DNA of 55,600 nt from Elusimicrobiota bacterium (GTDB lineage Bacteria > Elusimicrobiota > Elusimicrobia > UBA1565), in contig JACPXC010000062.1 in assembly GCA_016196755.1 (NCBI GenBank), positions 109,043 to 164,642 of the forward strand, given 5' to 3'. Numbering within the stretch: position 1 is the first letter of the stretch; each line of letters begins with the position of its first letter. Made by a program: the position numbers and the translations under genes. Below, one piece after another: positions 29,014 to 36,915 of this stretch. The notes under the pieces were generated by a model that saw only the letters and a list, made by a program, of their open reading frames with translations, was not told the origin of the DNA and searched no databases.

Positions 29014-30152
29014 GGTGTCCTCTCCCAGGGCGGCACGAATTCTCTAAAAACCTCGTTGGCGACGAAGAGGCTCTCGCGCGTGAGCTTGACGCGGCCGCCC
29101 TCGTCGGCGATGAGGCCGCGCGAGCATAGGCGCTCGAGCTGGGGGACGAAGGCGGCGCGCATCGCCGGCGTCGGGACCAGGCCCTCGAGCATGCGCAGGC
29201 CGAGCAGCATGGTCTCGCCGAGCTTCTCGCGGCCCTCGAGGCGCTCGGCGCTCTTGACCGGCTTCTCGCCGCGCTCCACCCGCGTCACGTAGGGCGTGAG
29301 CTTATCCTCGTTCTGCGTCCGCGCGCCGTCGAGGAAGCCCGCGGCGCCGCAGCCCAGGCCCAAGCCCGGACGGTCCACCCAATAGCCCGTGTTGTGCAGG
29401 CTCTCGAAGCCCGGACGGGCGAAGTTCGAGACCTCGTAGTGGACGAAGCCCTCCGCCGCCAGGCGCTCAAGCGCCGTTTCCATCGTCTCGCGCGCCAAAT
29501 CGGTGTCGACCTCGATCTCGCGCTTGCCGAACAGGGTGCGGTCCTCGACCTGCAGCGTGTAGATGGACAGATGGTCCGGCGCCAAGTCCAGGACGGCCTC
29601 GAGGTCGGCTGCGGCGTCCTCCTTGGACTGTCCGGGCAGGCCCTGCATGAGGTCGACGCTCAGAGCGAAGCCTCGCACGCGCGCCGCCGCGTAGACGGCC
29701 CGGAAGTCGGCGAAGGTGTGCTGGCGGCCGATGGACTTGAGCAGGCGGTCCGAGGCGGTCTGAAGGCCCAGGCTCAGACGCGAGACGCCCGCTGCGGCCA
29801 GGGCGTCGAGCCGGGCGGCGTCGGCGGTCTCGGGACTGGCCTCGACCGTCGATTCGCGCAGGCCTCCCAGCGGGCCGAAGCGCGCGGCCAGGCCGTCCAA
29901 GAGGCGGGTCAGCTGGGCGGCGCTGAGCTCGGTGGGCGTGCCGCCGCCCATGTAGAGCGTATCGACCGCGCGTCCGGGGTGCAGGTCGGCCTCGGCCAAG
30001 ATCGCCGAGACGTAGCGGTCCATCGAGCCGCCTTGGCCGGAGAACGCGGCGAAGTCGCAGTAGAAGCACTTCACCGAGCAGAACGGGATATGGACGTAAA
30101 GGCCGCACCCCTCGGTCAACGAAGGGCGCGTCGGCGTCGGCAGGTCCGTCAA
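29010..30152 (-). CDS. hemW: Radical SAM heme chaperone HemW
   Basis: 380 residues. Radical SAM Cys25, Cys29 and Cys32 in HIPFCSVKCFYCDF, TLYMGGGTPTEL, VDLMQGLPGQ and LSIYTLQVEDRT are signatures of HemN-like proteins. The N-terminus lacks the extra helical domain of true HemN, so it is HemW, a heme-trafficking chaperone, rather than coproporphyrinogen III oxidase. The first possible start is TTG at 30152, divergent from era; TAGAAT at 30171-30176 on the minus strand could be its -10. Its stop overlaps the PhoH start. Confidence 0.88.
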   Translation of the reverse strand: MTDLPTPTRPSLTEGCGLYVHIPFCSVKCFYCDFAAFSGQGGSMDRYVSAILAEADLHPGRAVDTLYMGGGTPTELSAAQLTRLLDGLAARFGPLGGLRESTVEASPETADAARLDALAAAGVSRLSLGLQTASDRLLKSIGRQHTFADFRAVYAAARVRGFALSVDLMQGLPGQSKEDAAADLEAVLDLAPDHLSIYTLQVEDRTLFGKREIEVDTDLARETMETALERLAAEGFVHYEVSNFARPGFESLHNTGYWVDRPGLGLGCGAAGFLDGARTQNEDKLTPYVTRVERGEKPVKSAERLEGREKLGETMLLGLRMLEGLVPTPAMRAAFVPQLERLCSRGLIADEGGRVKLTRESLFVANEVFREFVPPWERTP

Positions 30153-30196
30153 AGTCGTGGCCGTGCGGCGATTCTAGCACGGCCCGCCCCAAGTGG

Positions 30197-30202
30197 TATA
30201 GT
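30197..30202 (+). promoter_or_regulatory. Candidate -10 (TATAGT) before era
   Basis: TATAGT ends six bases before the era ATG; the spacer TGCCGG has no ribosome-binding site. The hexamer matches the sigma-70 consensus at five positions. No good -35 at 17 bases. Confidence 0.45.
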
Positions 30203-30208
30203 TGCCGG

Positions 30209-31102
30209 ATGGCGCACCGCGCGGGCTTCGTCTCGATCCTCGGCCTTCCCAACGCCGGAAAATCCACCCTGCTCAACGCCCTCTTGGGCCGCCGCCTGGT
30301 CTCGGTGTCCCCCAAGCCGCAGACCACGCGCCACCGCATCCTCGGCATCCTCAACACCGAGGACGCCCAGGCCGTCTTCGTCGACACGCCGGGCTGGCTC
30401 GAGAAAGCCTCCGACCCGCTCCAGGAGAGCCTGCGTACCGAGGTCAAGCGCGCCGCCCGCGAGGACGCCGACCTCGCCATCCTCGTCGTCGAGCCGCGCG
30501 TGCCCTCCCCCGAAGCCCTGGCCGCGCTGACCCAGCTCGTCCCGAAGAAAGTGCCGCTGTTCTTGGCGCTCAACAAGCGCGACATCGCCAAGAGCGAGAC
30601 CTACCTCGACGCCGCGGCCGCGGCCTGGACCGCCGCTCTTCCGCAGGCCGTCGTGTTCAAGGTCAGCGCGCTCAAGGGCCCCGGCCTCCCGGAGCTCAGG
30701 GCCGCGGCGCTGGCCGCCCTGCCCGAGTCCCCCGCGTTCTACGACAAGGAACAGCTCTCCGACCGCTGGGACCGCTTCTTCGCCTCGGAGTTCGTGCGGG
30801 AGCAGATATTCTCCTTGTACTCCGACGAGATCCCCCACGCCTGCGCCGTCGTCATCGAGGAATGGAAAGAGACCCCGCGCCGCGACCTGGTCTGGGCCAC
30901 GGTGCACGTCGAGAAGGAGTCCCAGAAGGGGATCCTGATCGGCAAGGGCGGGACGGCGCTCAAGAGGCTCACCGAGCGCGCCCAGGCCTCGCTGGAGGCG
31001 TTCACCGGCCGCAAGGCCGTGCTCGAGGTCTGGGTCAAGGTGCGCAAGGACTGGCGGCGCGACGCGCGCTCGCTCAAGGAGTTCGGCTACCTGGACGGAT
31101 GA
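30209..31102 (+). CDS. era: GTPase Era
   Basis: 297 residues. G1 GLPNAGKST (residues 12-20), the switch PQTTRHRILG, G3 DTPGW, G4 LNKRD and G5 VSALKG are in place. The C-terminal KH domain has ILIGKGGTALKRLTERA and the final segment LEVWVKVRKDWRRD. Era binds 16S rRNA and 30S subunits during ribosome maturation. It starts 57 bases from the hemW start on the opposite strand. Its stop overlaps the start of the GYF-like gene. Confidence 0.96.
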   Translation: MAHRAGFVSILGLPNAGKSTLLNALLGRRLVSVSPKPQTTRHRILGILNTEDAQAVFVDTPGWLEKASDPLQESLRTEVKRAAREDADLAILVVEPRVPSPEALAALTQLVPKKVPLFLALNKRDIAKSETYLDAAAAAWTAALPQAVVFKVSALKGPGLPELRAAALAALPESPAFYDKEQLSDRWDRFFASEFVREQIFSLYSDEIPHACAVVIEEWKETPRRDLVWATVHVEKESQKGILIGKGGTALKRLTERAQASLEAFTGRKAVLEVWVKVRKDWRRDARSLKEFGYLDG

Positions 31103-31839
31103 CGCGCTGGACCCTGCGGCTGCGCGGTGAGGAGCTCGGCCCCCTGACGGTGGCCCAGTTGGCCGCGCGCGCCGACGTCGAAGCCGGCGCCCAGGTCCGC
31201 GCCGAGGGCGGCGGACCCTGGATCGAGCTGGCCGAACTGGCCGAGCGCCATCCCGAGCTGGCGGCCTGCCTCAAGGCGCGCGCGCGCGCCGCCGAGTCCT
31301 GGGCCGCGGTCGAGGCCGCGCGCAAGGAACTGGCCGCCTTGGACGGCACGGTCGCGGAACCTCCTCCCAAGCCGAGATCCATCCCCGCGCCCATCCCCAT
31401 CACGCCGCGGCCCCGAAAGGCCTCTCCTCCCCCCGAATCGGCACCCGAGCCCGTCTTCGAAGCTCCCGTCTCGGAGCCGCGCGCGACGGCCCGAGTCGGG
31501 CTGTTCGTCCCGGCATTGATCTGCGCGGCCGCGCTTTCTGCGCTGGGAGCCTGGTTCTACGCCCATGGGAAAGCCGGCAAGCCCCCGCCGCCCGCGCCGC
31601 CGCCGCCCGCAGCCGCCCCCAAGACATCGGAGGCGGCACTTCCTCGCGATAGCGCTCGGTCGCCGAAGGCGCGGAAGTCCCGCCAGAAGCCCGTCGCGCC
31701 GCTGCCTATGCCCGGAGAGGCCGCGCTGGAGGAGCCGACCCCTTTGCCGGGCTCCTCCGCGGGTCCGATCCTCGCGCCGAAGCCGAAGCCCAAGAGCCCG
31801 TCTACCGCAGGGCTTCCAGGCTACGGCTCAGATCAGTAA
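31099..31839 (+). CDS. Single-pass membrane protein with N-terminal GYF_2-like domain
   Basis: 246 residues. The first 50 residues (MTRWTLRLRGEELGPLTVAQ, then GAQVRAEGGGPWIELAEL) match the pattern of GYF_2-type domains: W, then GP, then L, then a final W. A helical stretch follows, then a Pro-rich linker (about 90-130), a membrane helix (VGLFVPALICAAALSALGAW), and a basic Pro/Ala-rich tail. GYF domains bind proline-rich peptides; the N-terminal domain is probably cytoplasmic. The tail contains SEAALPRDSARS, also found in the SPOR protein at 35484. Its stop overlaps recQ by 12 bases. Confidence 0.7.
   Translation: MTRWTLRLRGEELGPLTVAQLAARADVEAGAQVRAEGGGPWIELAELAERHPELAACLKARARAAESWAAVEAARKELAALDGTVAEPPPKPRSIPAPIPITPRPRKASPPPESAPEPVFEAPVSEPRATARVGLFVPALICAAALSALGAWFYAHGKAGKPPPPAPPPPAAAPKTSEAALPRDSARSPKARKSRQKPVAPLPMPGEAALEEPTPLPGSSAGPILAPKPKPKSPSTAGLPGYGSDQ
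31612..31662. repeat. 51-base repeat, copy A, inside the GYF-like gene
   Basis: Agrees with 35907-35957 at 47 of 51 positions, in the same orientation and reading frame, giving SEAALPRDSARS in both proteins. The core CCTCGCGATAGCGCTCGG has imperfect dyad symmetry. Confidence 0.85.
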
Positions 31840-33687
31840 GCCGCTGGGCTCGCCGCCGGTCAGGACGGTGAGGAACGCCCGCCCGTAGCGCTCGAGCTTC
31901 TTGTCGCCGACGCCCTTCACCGCGCGCAGGGCCTCCATGGTCTGGGGCTTCTGGGCGGCCATCTCGACGAGGGCCGTGTCGTGGAACACGAGGTAGGGCG
32001 GCACGCCGAGCTGGCCGGCGATCATCTTGCGCAGGCGCCGCAGGCGCTCGAAAAGGTCCTCGTCGGGCTGGGCCGCCCCCGCGGGCGCCTTCTTCAAGGC
32101 TTTCGATTTCTTCTTCCCGCGCGCCGTCGGCGGGGCGGGTACGCCGAGGCGCACGCTTCCTTCGCCTTTGCACAAGGCCTTGCCGGCCTCGGTGATGCGC
32201 AGGAGCGGGTAGTCGCCGTCCTCGAACACCTCGAGGAAGCCTTGGACGACGAGCTGGTCGACCCAGGAGCGCACCGCCACCTCTCCGGCGTCCTTGAGGA
32301 TGCCGAAGACCTGCAGGGCGTCGTGGGCGTTGCGCTGGATGCGCTCGTCGCCTTTGCCGAGGAGGACCGCCACGACATAGCCGGCCCCGAAGCGGCCGTT
32401 CGTGCGCCAGGCCGCGCTCAAGACCTTCTGCGCCGTGACCAGCGCCTCGTCGGCGCCCAGGCTCTTGGTCTCCTCGAGGCAGACGTCGCAGCAGAGGCAG
32501 CCGCCCGCTTCCTGGACGGCGCCGGGCGCGGGGTACGGCGCGCCGAAGTGCTCGGCCAAGATGCGGTGGCGGCAGATCGGCGCCACGGCGTAGCGGCCGA
32601 TCTCGCGCAACTGGCGCTCGAGCGATTTCTGGCGCTCGGGGGCGAGGTTGCCGTCCTTCTGGGCCAGCCAGCGGTGGGTGGCGAGGTCGGAGGCCGAGAA
32701 GAACAGCACGCACTCGGCCGGCAGGCCGTCGCGGCCGGCACGGCCCGACTCCTGCTGGTAGTGCTCCAAGGAGCGCGGGGTGTTGGCGTGGACGACGTAG
32801 CGCACGTTCGAGCGGTCGATGCCCATGCCGAAGGCGATCGTGGCCACCACGACGTCGAGGCGCTCGTTGACGAAGTCGTCCTGGGCCTTGCGGCGCAAGT
32901 CGGCGTCGAGCCCGGCGTGATAGGCCGCCGCCGAGATGCCGGCCTCGCGCAGGCCCGCGGCCAGGCGGTCGACGTCCTTGCGGGTCTGGGCGTAGACGAT
33001 GCCGCCTTCGCCTTCGTGGCGGCGCACGACCTCGGCCACTTGCCCCGACTGGTCGCGGCGCGGGAAGGCGCGGTAGACCAGGTTCGGGCGGTCGGGATGC
33101 CCGATGAGGCGGTTCGGCTCGCGCAGGCCGAGCTGGAGGCAGATGTCGTCCTGCACCTCGGGCGTGGCGGTGGCGGTCAGCGCCATGCGCGGCGCCTCGG
33201 GGACGCGGTCCAGCGCTTCCTTGAGCCGACGATATTCCGGCCGGAACTCGTGCCCCCAGTGCGAGACGCAGTGCGCCTCGTCGACGGCGGCCAGGATGAG
33301 ACGGGGGCCGATATCGTCCAGAAGGTCGCCGACGAGCAGGCGCTCGGGGCTGACGTAGAGCAGTTGGGTCTCACCGGCGGAGAGGCGCGCGTAAGCCTCG
33401 GACTTAGGTCCGGACGCGAGATTCGAGTGCAGGGCGTCGGCCGAGAGTCCGGCCTCGCGCGCGGCCGAGACCTGGTCGTCCATCAGCGCGATGAGCGGGG
33501 AGACCACGAGGACGAGGCCGCCTTTTCCGGCCACGGCCGGCAACTGATAGCAGAGGCTCTTGCCCCCGCCGGTGGGGAGGACGACCAGGGAGTCCTTGCC
33601 GCCGAGAGCCGACTCGACGGCTTCCTGTTGAAGGGGGCGGAAGGAGGTATAGCCCCAGTGCGACTTGAGGGCTTCGAGCGTCTTCAT
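31828..33687 (-). CDS. recQ: ATP-dependent DNA helicase RecQ
   Basis: 619 residues. Superfamily 2 helicase with Walker A LPTGGGKS (Lys43), DEAH in AAVDEAHCVSHWGHEFRPEYR, split around residue 135, motif VVATIAFGMGIDRSNVRYVV and QESGRAGRDGL. A zinc-binding RecQ-Ct region has Cys ligands (ICRH, CLCCDVC), a winged helix follows, and an HRDC domain closes the protein (VFHDTALVEMAAQKPQTME). RecQ unwinds DNA 3' to 5' in recombinational repair. TAGTAT lies 12 bases before the ATG, with GGAG between. It overlaps the convergent gene by 12 bases. Confidence 0.95.
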   Translation of the reverse strand: MKTLEALKSHWGYTSFRPLQQEAVESALGGKDSLVVLPTGGGKSLCYQLPAVAGKGGLVLVVSPLIALMDDQVSAAREAGLSADALHSNLASGPKSEAYARLSAGETQLLYVSPERLLVGDLLDDIGPRLILAAVDEAHCVSHWGHEFRPEYRRLKEALDRVPEAPRMALTATATPEVQDDICLQLGLREPNRLIGHPDRPNLVYRAFPRRDQSGQVAEVVRRHEGEGGIVYAQTRKDVDRLAAGLREAGISAAAYHAGLDADLRRKAQDDFVNERLDVVVATIAFGMGIDRSNVRYVVHANTPRSLEHYQQESGRAGRDGLPAECVLFFSASDLATHRWLAQKDGNLAPERQKSLERQLREIGRYAVAPICRHRILAEHFGAPYPAPGAVQEAGGCLCCDVCLEETKSLGADEALVTAQKVLSAAWRTNGRFGAGYVVAVLLGKGDERIQRNAHDALQVFGILKDAGEVAVRSWVDQLVVQGFLEVFEDGDYPLLRITEAGKALCKGEGSVRLGVPAPPTARGKKKSKALKKAPAGAAQPDEDLFERLRRLRKMIAGQLGVPPYLVFHDTALVEMAAQKPQTMEALRAVKGVGDKKLERYGRAFLTVLTGGEPSGLLI

Positions 33688-33754
33688 CGCTCCGACATGA
33701 TACTAATCCGATGACCGCCCACCGAGGCGAGGCACAGGATGCGCCAAGCAGCAA

Positions 33755-33810
33755 TTGCAAATCTACCTATGGATAAATTGCTAATCTACCGCTATATATA
33801 TTGCTATAGC
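33755..33810 (+). promoter_or_regulatory. AT-rich repeats before the DUF4143-type gene
   Basis: TTGCAAATCTACCTAT (33755-33770) is followed by TTGCTAATCTACCGCTAT (33778-33795) and a shorter TTGCTATAGC (33801-33810), then the ATG at 33815. The stretch is far AT-richer than its surroundings. It may hold the promoter and an operator for autoregulation. Confidence 0.5.
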
Positions 33811-33814
33811 ACCA

Positions 33815-35065
33815 ATGAGCTATCATAAACGCGTCGTAGACGCAGAGCTTGCCCGGCGGTTGGCGTCCGCAGGAGCGGTCGTCATCGAGGGCCCGAAGGC
33901 ATGCGGCAAGACCGCCACGGCCAGTCGGATCGCCGCAAGCAAGGTCTTTCTAGACGTCGACCTGGCCGCGCAGCGAGCCGTCGCAATCGACGCGGGCCTG
34001 ATCCTTGAGGGGAAAACGCCGCGCCTCATCGATGAATGGCAGGTTGCGCCGGCGATCTGGAACCCTATCCGCCGCGCTGTGGACGAGCGCGGCAAATCCG
34101 GGCAGTTCATCCTTACCGGCTCCGCCGCCCCGGCCGACGACGTGACGCGACACGGTGGAGCCGGACGGATCACCCGGTTGCGAATGCGCCCTATGTCCCT
34201 TTTCGAGAGCGGACACTCCAGCGGCGCCGTGTCGCTTAGGAAACTCTTCGACGGGACGGTAGCGAGCAGCCCCGATCCGGGCCTCAAGATAGTCGATCTC
34301 GCGAACCAGATCTCCGTCGGAGGCTGGCCTGGCCTGCTGAATCGGGACTTGCAGCAGTCCTTGCAGGCGAATCGGGACTACCTAGAGGAAATACGCCGCG
34401 TCGACATCGGGAAAGCGGGCCGGAGGCGCCGCGATCCCGGCAAGGTGGATCGGATGCTTCGCTCCCTGGCCCGAAATACGGCGACCTACGTCGCCGTCGC
34501 GACGCTCGCCGCGGACGCCGGGGAGCCGAATCGACCGCTTAAGGACGGCACGGCGCACGAATATTTGACGGCGCTGGAGCGCCTCATGATCGTTGAAAAT
34601 CAGCCGGCCTGGGCGCCGCACCTACGGTCGAAGTCGCGGCTTAGGGGCGCGCCCAAGCGCCACTTCGTCGACCCTTCGTTGGCGGTGGCCGCGCTCCGGG
34701 CCGCCCCGGAGCGGTTGCTGAAGGACCTGAATCTGCTCGGATTCTTCTTCGAGTCGCTTGTGATCCGCGATCTTCGGATCTACGCCCAGGCCGCGGACGC
34801 GCAGGTGCTTCAGTACCGCGACAATACGGGCCTCGAGATCGACGCAATCGTGGAATCGGCGGACGGACGCTGGGCCGCGTTCGAAGTCAAACTAGGGGAA
34901 GGCGAGGCGGAGGAAGGCGCGGCGAACCTTCGAAATTTCGCGGAGCGCGTCGACACCAAGAAATGCGGCGCGCCGAGCGCCCTCGGCGTGATCGTCGGCA
35001 TGGGCTACGGCTATCGGCGTCCCGACGGGATCGCCGTCATCCCGATCGGCGCGCTGGGGCCGTAG
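33815..35065 (+). CDS. AAA_14/DUF4143-type ATPase
   Basis: 416 residues. The AAA_14 domain has Walker A EGPKACGKT (residues 25-33), the RAVAIDAGLIL region, LIDEWQVAP as Walker B and ILTGSAAP as sensor. The second half resembles DUF4143, a nuclease-like fold: HEYLTALERLMIVE, FFFESLVIRDLRIYAQ, and D/E-x-K-type residues in GLEIDAIVES and AAFEVKLGEGEAEEG. Such proteins are widespread, often on mobile or accessory DNA; suggested roles include toxin-antitoxin or defence, but none is proven here. Codon use is less GC-biased and the gene is alone after a low-GC, repeat-bearing leader, so it is probably acquired. Confidence 0.85.
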   Translation: MSYHKRVVDAELARRLASAGAVVIEGPKACGKTATASRIAASKVFLDVDLAAQRAVAIDAGLILEGKTPRLIDEWQVAPAIWNPIRRAVDERGKSGQFILTGSAAPADDVTRHGGAGRITRLRMRPMSLFESGHSSGAVSLRKLFDGTVASSPDPGLKIVDLANQISVGGWPGLLNRDLQQSLQANRDYLEEIRRVDIGKAGRRRRDPGKVDRMLRSLARNTATYVAVATLAADAGEPNRPLKDGTAHEYLTALERLMIVENQPAWAPHLRSKSRLRGAPKRHFVDPSLAVAALRAAPERLLKDLNLLGFFFESLVIRDLRIYAQAADAQVLQYRDNTGLEIDAIVESADGRWAAFEVKLGEGEAEEGAANLRNFAERVDTKKCGAPSALGVIVGMGYGYRRPDGIAVIPIGALGP

Positions 35066-35066
35066 G

Positions 35067-35414
35067 CTACTCCCACTCCTGCATCTTAAAGCCGAGGCTC
35101 GCCGCGTTCTCTGAGACGGCGCGCCTAACCTGATCCGAAACACCGTTGGGGAAGTCGGCCTGGACCTCGACCGTGATCTTGACCTTAGCATTGGGGTCAG
35201 AAATCAAATGGGCCACGATCTCCTCGGCGACTTGCACCAAGCGCATCTTGGCCGCCGCGGCGCTGATGTCCACGGCGCCTTGAAACGACCGGACCTTAAC
35301 CCCTGCCGTAGCGCCGGGTGCACCTCCGGCAGCGACGATGGGAACATCGCCGCCAGGGACCCCGACAGCGCCGGGCGCGGCAGCTGGCGCGTCGCCGTCC
35401 TCCCTGTGGCTCAA
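35067..35414 (-). pseudogene. C-terminal remnant of a DUF499/Swt1-type ATPase
   Basis: 115 codons from a TTG. The last 75 residues (VRSFQGAVDISAAAAKMRLV, QVAEEIVAHLISDPNAKVKI, TVEVQADFPNGVSDQVRR, AVSENAASLGFKM) resemble the C-terminal end of the long DUF499 ATPases, which lie beside DNA methyltransferases in defence clusters. An Ala/Gly/Pro-rich linker precedes them, and the frame stays open upstream into the SPOR gene region with no ATPase domain. So most of the gene is missing. An independent small protein using the TTG cannot be excluded. It ends two bases from the stop of the DUF4143-type gene. Confidence 0.5.
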
Positions 35415-35483
35415 ACCTGCGTCAGCGGGTTGATCGGCGCCCCAGGACTTGACAGAAATCCCGCCCGGCGCAATCCTGGGGGT

Positions 35484-36197
35484 ATGAGAACCCGACCCCT
35501 TCTGGCCCTGTCACTCTGCACCCTTTTGAGCGTCGGAGCTGCCGCCGAACCGGCGGTCCTGGAGTACGTGGAAGCCGAGTCCGGCTGGGTCATCCTCAAG
35601 GCCTCCCGGCCGGTGGGCTACCGCAGCAAGACCGACGGGGCTAACATCATCTTCATCGTCGGCGACGTCACCCTCGGCCCGGACGCGAAGGACCAGGAGG
35701 GCAGCGGCGGGATGGTGCAGAGCATCGCGGTCTCGCCGTTCGACGACGGCGGGGTCCCCTCCGCTCTCGTCAGGATTCATCTCGACATCGAGCGCTCCTA
35801 CGCCGCGGCGTGGAAGGAGAACGAGCTTACCGTCGAACTCCAGGACCCCGTGCCGGGTGCGATTCCGGTGCCGAAGGCGCCGGTCAAGGCGAAGGCCGCC
35901 AAGCCGGCCGCCCCCAAGGCCTCGGAAGCGGCACTCCCTCGCGATAGCGCTCGGTCGGCCGCCGCCGGCAAGGGCTTCAGGGTCCAGCTCGCCTCGTTCC
36001 CCAGCGAGGCCCAGGCCGCCAAGTTCAAAGCCGAGCTCGGCGCCGACCTCGGAGCCTCGGAGGTCGTCCGCGCCGTGGCGGCGGGCAAGGTCGTCTACCG
36101 CGCCACGCTGGGGCCGTTCCCGGACCGCGCCGCGGCGAAGGCCGCCTTGGACAAAGCCTCCGCCGGCGGCCGCGATGGCATCATCATCCGCGATTGA
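35484..36197 (+). CDS. Secreted AMIN-like/SPOR-domain protein
   Basis: 237 residues. A signal peptide (MRTRPLLALSLCTLLSVGAAA) is followed by a beta-rich domain, about 25-120 (LEYVEAESGWVILKASRP, ANIIFIVGDVTLGP, ALVRIHLDIERSY, NELTVELQDPVPG), which looks AMIN-like. A Lys/Ala/Pro linker then contains SEAALPRDSARS. The last 75 residues are a SPOR domain (FRVQLASFPSEAQAAKFKAE and VYRATLGPFPDRAAAKAALD). SPOR domains bind denuded peptidoglycan at division sites, and AMIN domains target the cell wall. So it is likely an envelope protein at the septum. It overlaps the methyltransferase-like gene by 23 bases. Confidence 0.85.
   Translation: MRTRPLLALSLCTLLSVGAAAEPAVLEYVEAESGWVILKASRPVGYRSKTDGANIIFIVGDVTLGPDAKDQEGSGGMVQSIAVSPFDDGGVPSALVRIHLDIERSYAAAWKENELTVELQDPVPGAIPVPKAPVKAKAAKPAAPKASEAALPRDSARSAAAGKGFRVQLASFPSEAQAAKFKAELGADLGASEVVRAVAAGKVVYRATLGPFPDRAAAKAALDKASAGGRDGIIIRD
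35907..35957. repeat. 51-base repeat, copy B, inside the SPOR gene
   Basis: Partner of 31612-31662 (47 of 51 identical). Both copies sit in linkers, in the same frame, in otherwise unrelated proteins. Confidence 0.85.
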
Positions 36198-36864
36198 ACC
36201 GCCGGACTCCTCCTACAAGCCCTCAATAGGCGATTTCGTCCTGTTTCGCCTTCAGCGGCTCCTCGCAGCGTCGGTCGTGGCCGATGTCCCGCGGATGCCG
36301 GCGGCGGCCGTTGAGAAGCTCAGGGAGGTCCTCCGCCGGAGCGGCGACTATCTGGAGTACGGCAGCGGCGGGAGCACCATCCTGGCGTTGAGCGGCGCGG
36401 CCTGCCGGGTCGTCTCGGTGGAGAGCGACGCGCGCTATCTCGCCGCGGTGACCCGCAAGGCGGCGGGTTTCGAGGCGAGGTTCACGCCGCTGTACGCCGA
36501 CATCGGGGTCACCACGAGATGGGGCTGGCCGATCAGCGCGGGCTCCAGCGACCGGTGGCCGGACTACGCGCGGCTGCCGTGGCGGCATCTCGCCGCCGAG
36601 GGAGTCTTCCCCGACTCGATCCTCTTCGACGGACGGTTCCGGGTCGCCTGCGTGCTGGAATCGCTGCTTCGGCTCGGGACGCGCACCTGCCTGCTCATGC
36701 TCGACGACTACTCCCTCAGGCCCAGCTATCACGTCCTGGAGTCGGAAGGCTTCGTCACCCGCGTGGAGATGGCAGACAGGATGCTCGTGGCCAAGAGGGC
36801 GGACGGATTCGACCCCGCGAAGGCGGGCGCGCTGCTCGAACGGTCCTTCATGGACCCCAGATGA
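36175..36864 (+). CDS. Methyltransferase-like (SAM-type fold) protein
   Basis: 229 residues. The start ATG lies inside the end of the SPOR gene (23-base overlap). The Gly-rich motif YLEYGSGGSTILALS and the acidic turn VVSVESDARYL match SAM-binding motifs I and II of class I methyltransferases. The C-terminal part has DSILFDGRFRVACVLESL and LLMLDDYSLRPSYHV. The same pattern occurs in proteins beside polysaccharide genes; several act on unknown substrates. The first 25 residues are outside the fold. Substrate unknown; location suggests glycan metabolism. Confidence 0.7.
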   Translation: MASSSAIEPPDSSYKPSIGDFVLFRLQRLLAASVVADVPRMPAAAVEKLREVLRRSGDYLEYGSGGSTILALSGAACRVVSVESDARYLAAVTRKAAGFEARFTPLYADIGVTTRWGWPISAGSSDRWPDYARLPWRHLAAEGVFPDSILFDGRFRVACVLESLLRLGTRTCLLMLDDYSLRPSYHVLESEGFVTRVEMADRMLVAKRADGFDPAKAGALLERSFMDPR

Positions 36865-36915
36865 CGCCTCGAGGCCGAGGCCGGTCGACCATGCCGCGGG
36901 CGCTCACTGCCCGAC

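Noticed and set aside
29010-30152. Oxygen-independent coproporphyrinogen III oxidase (HemN)
   Set aside because: The protein is shorter, lacks the HemN N-terminal extension, and matches HemW in its motif region.
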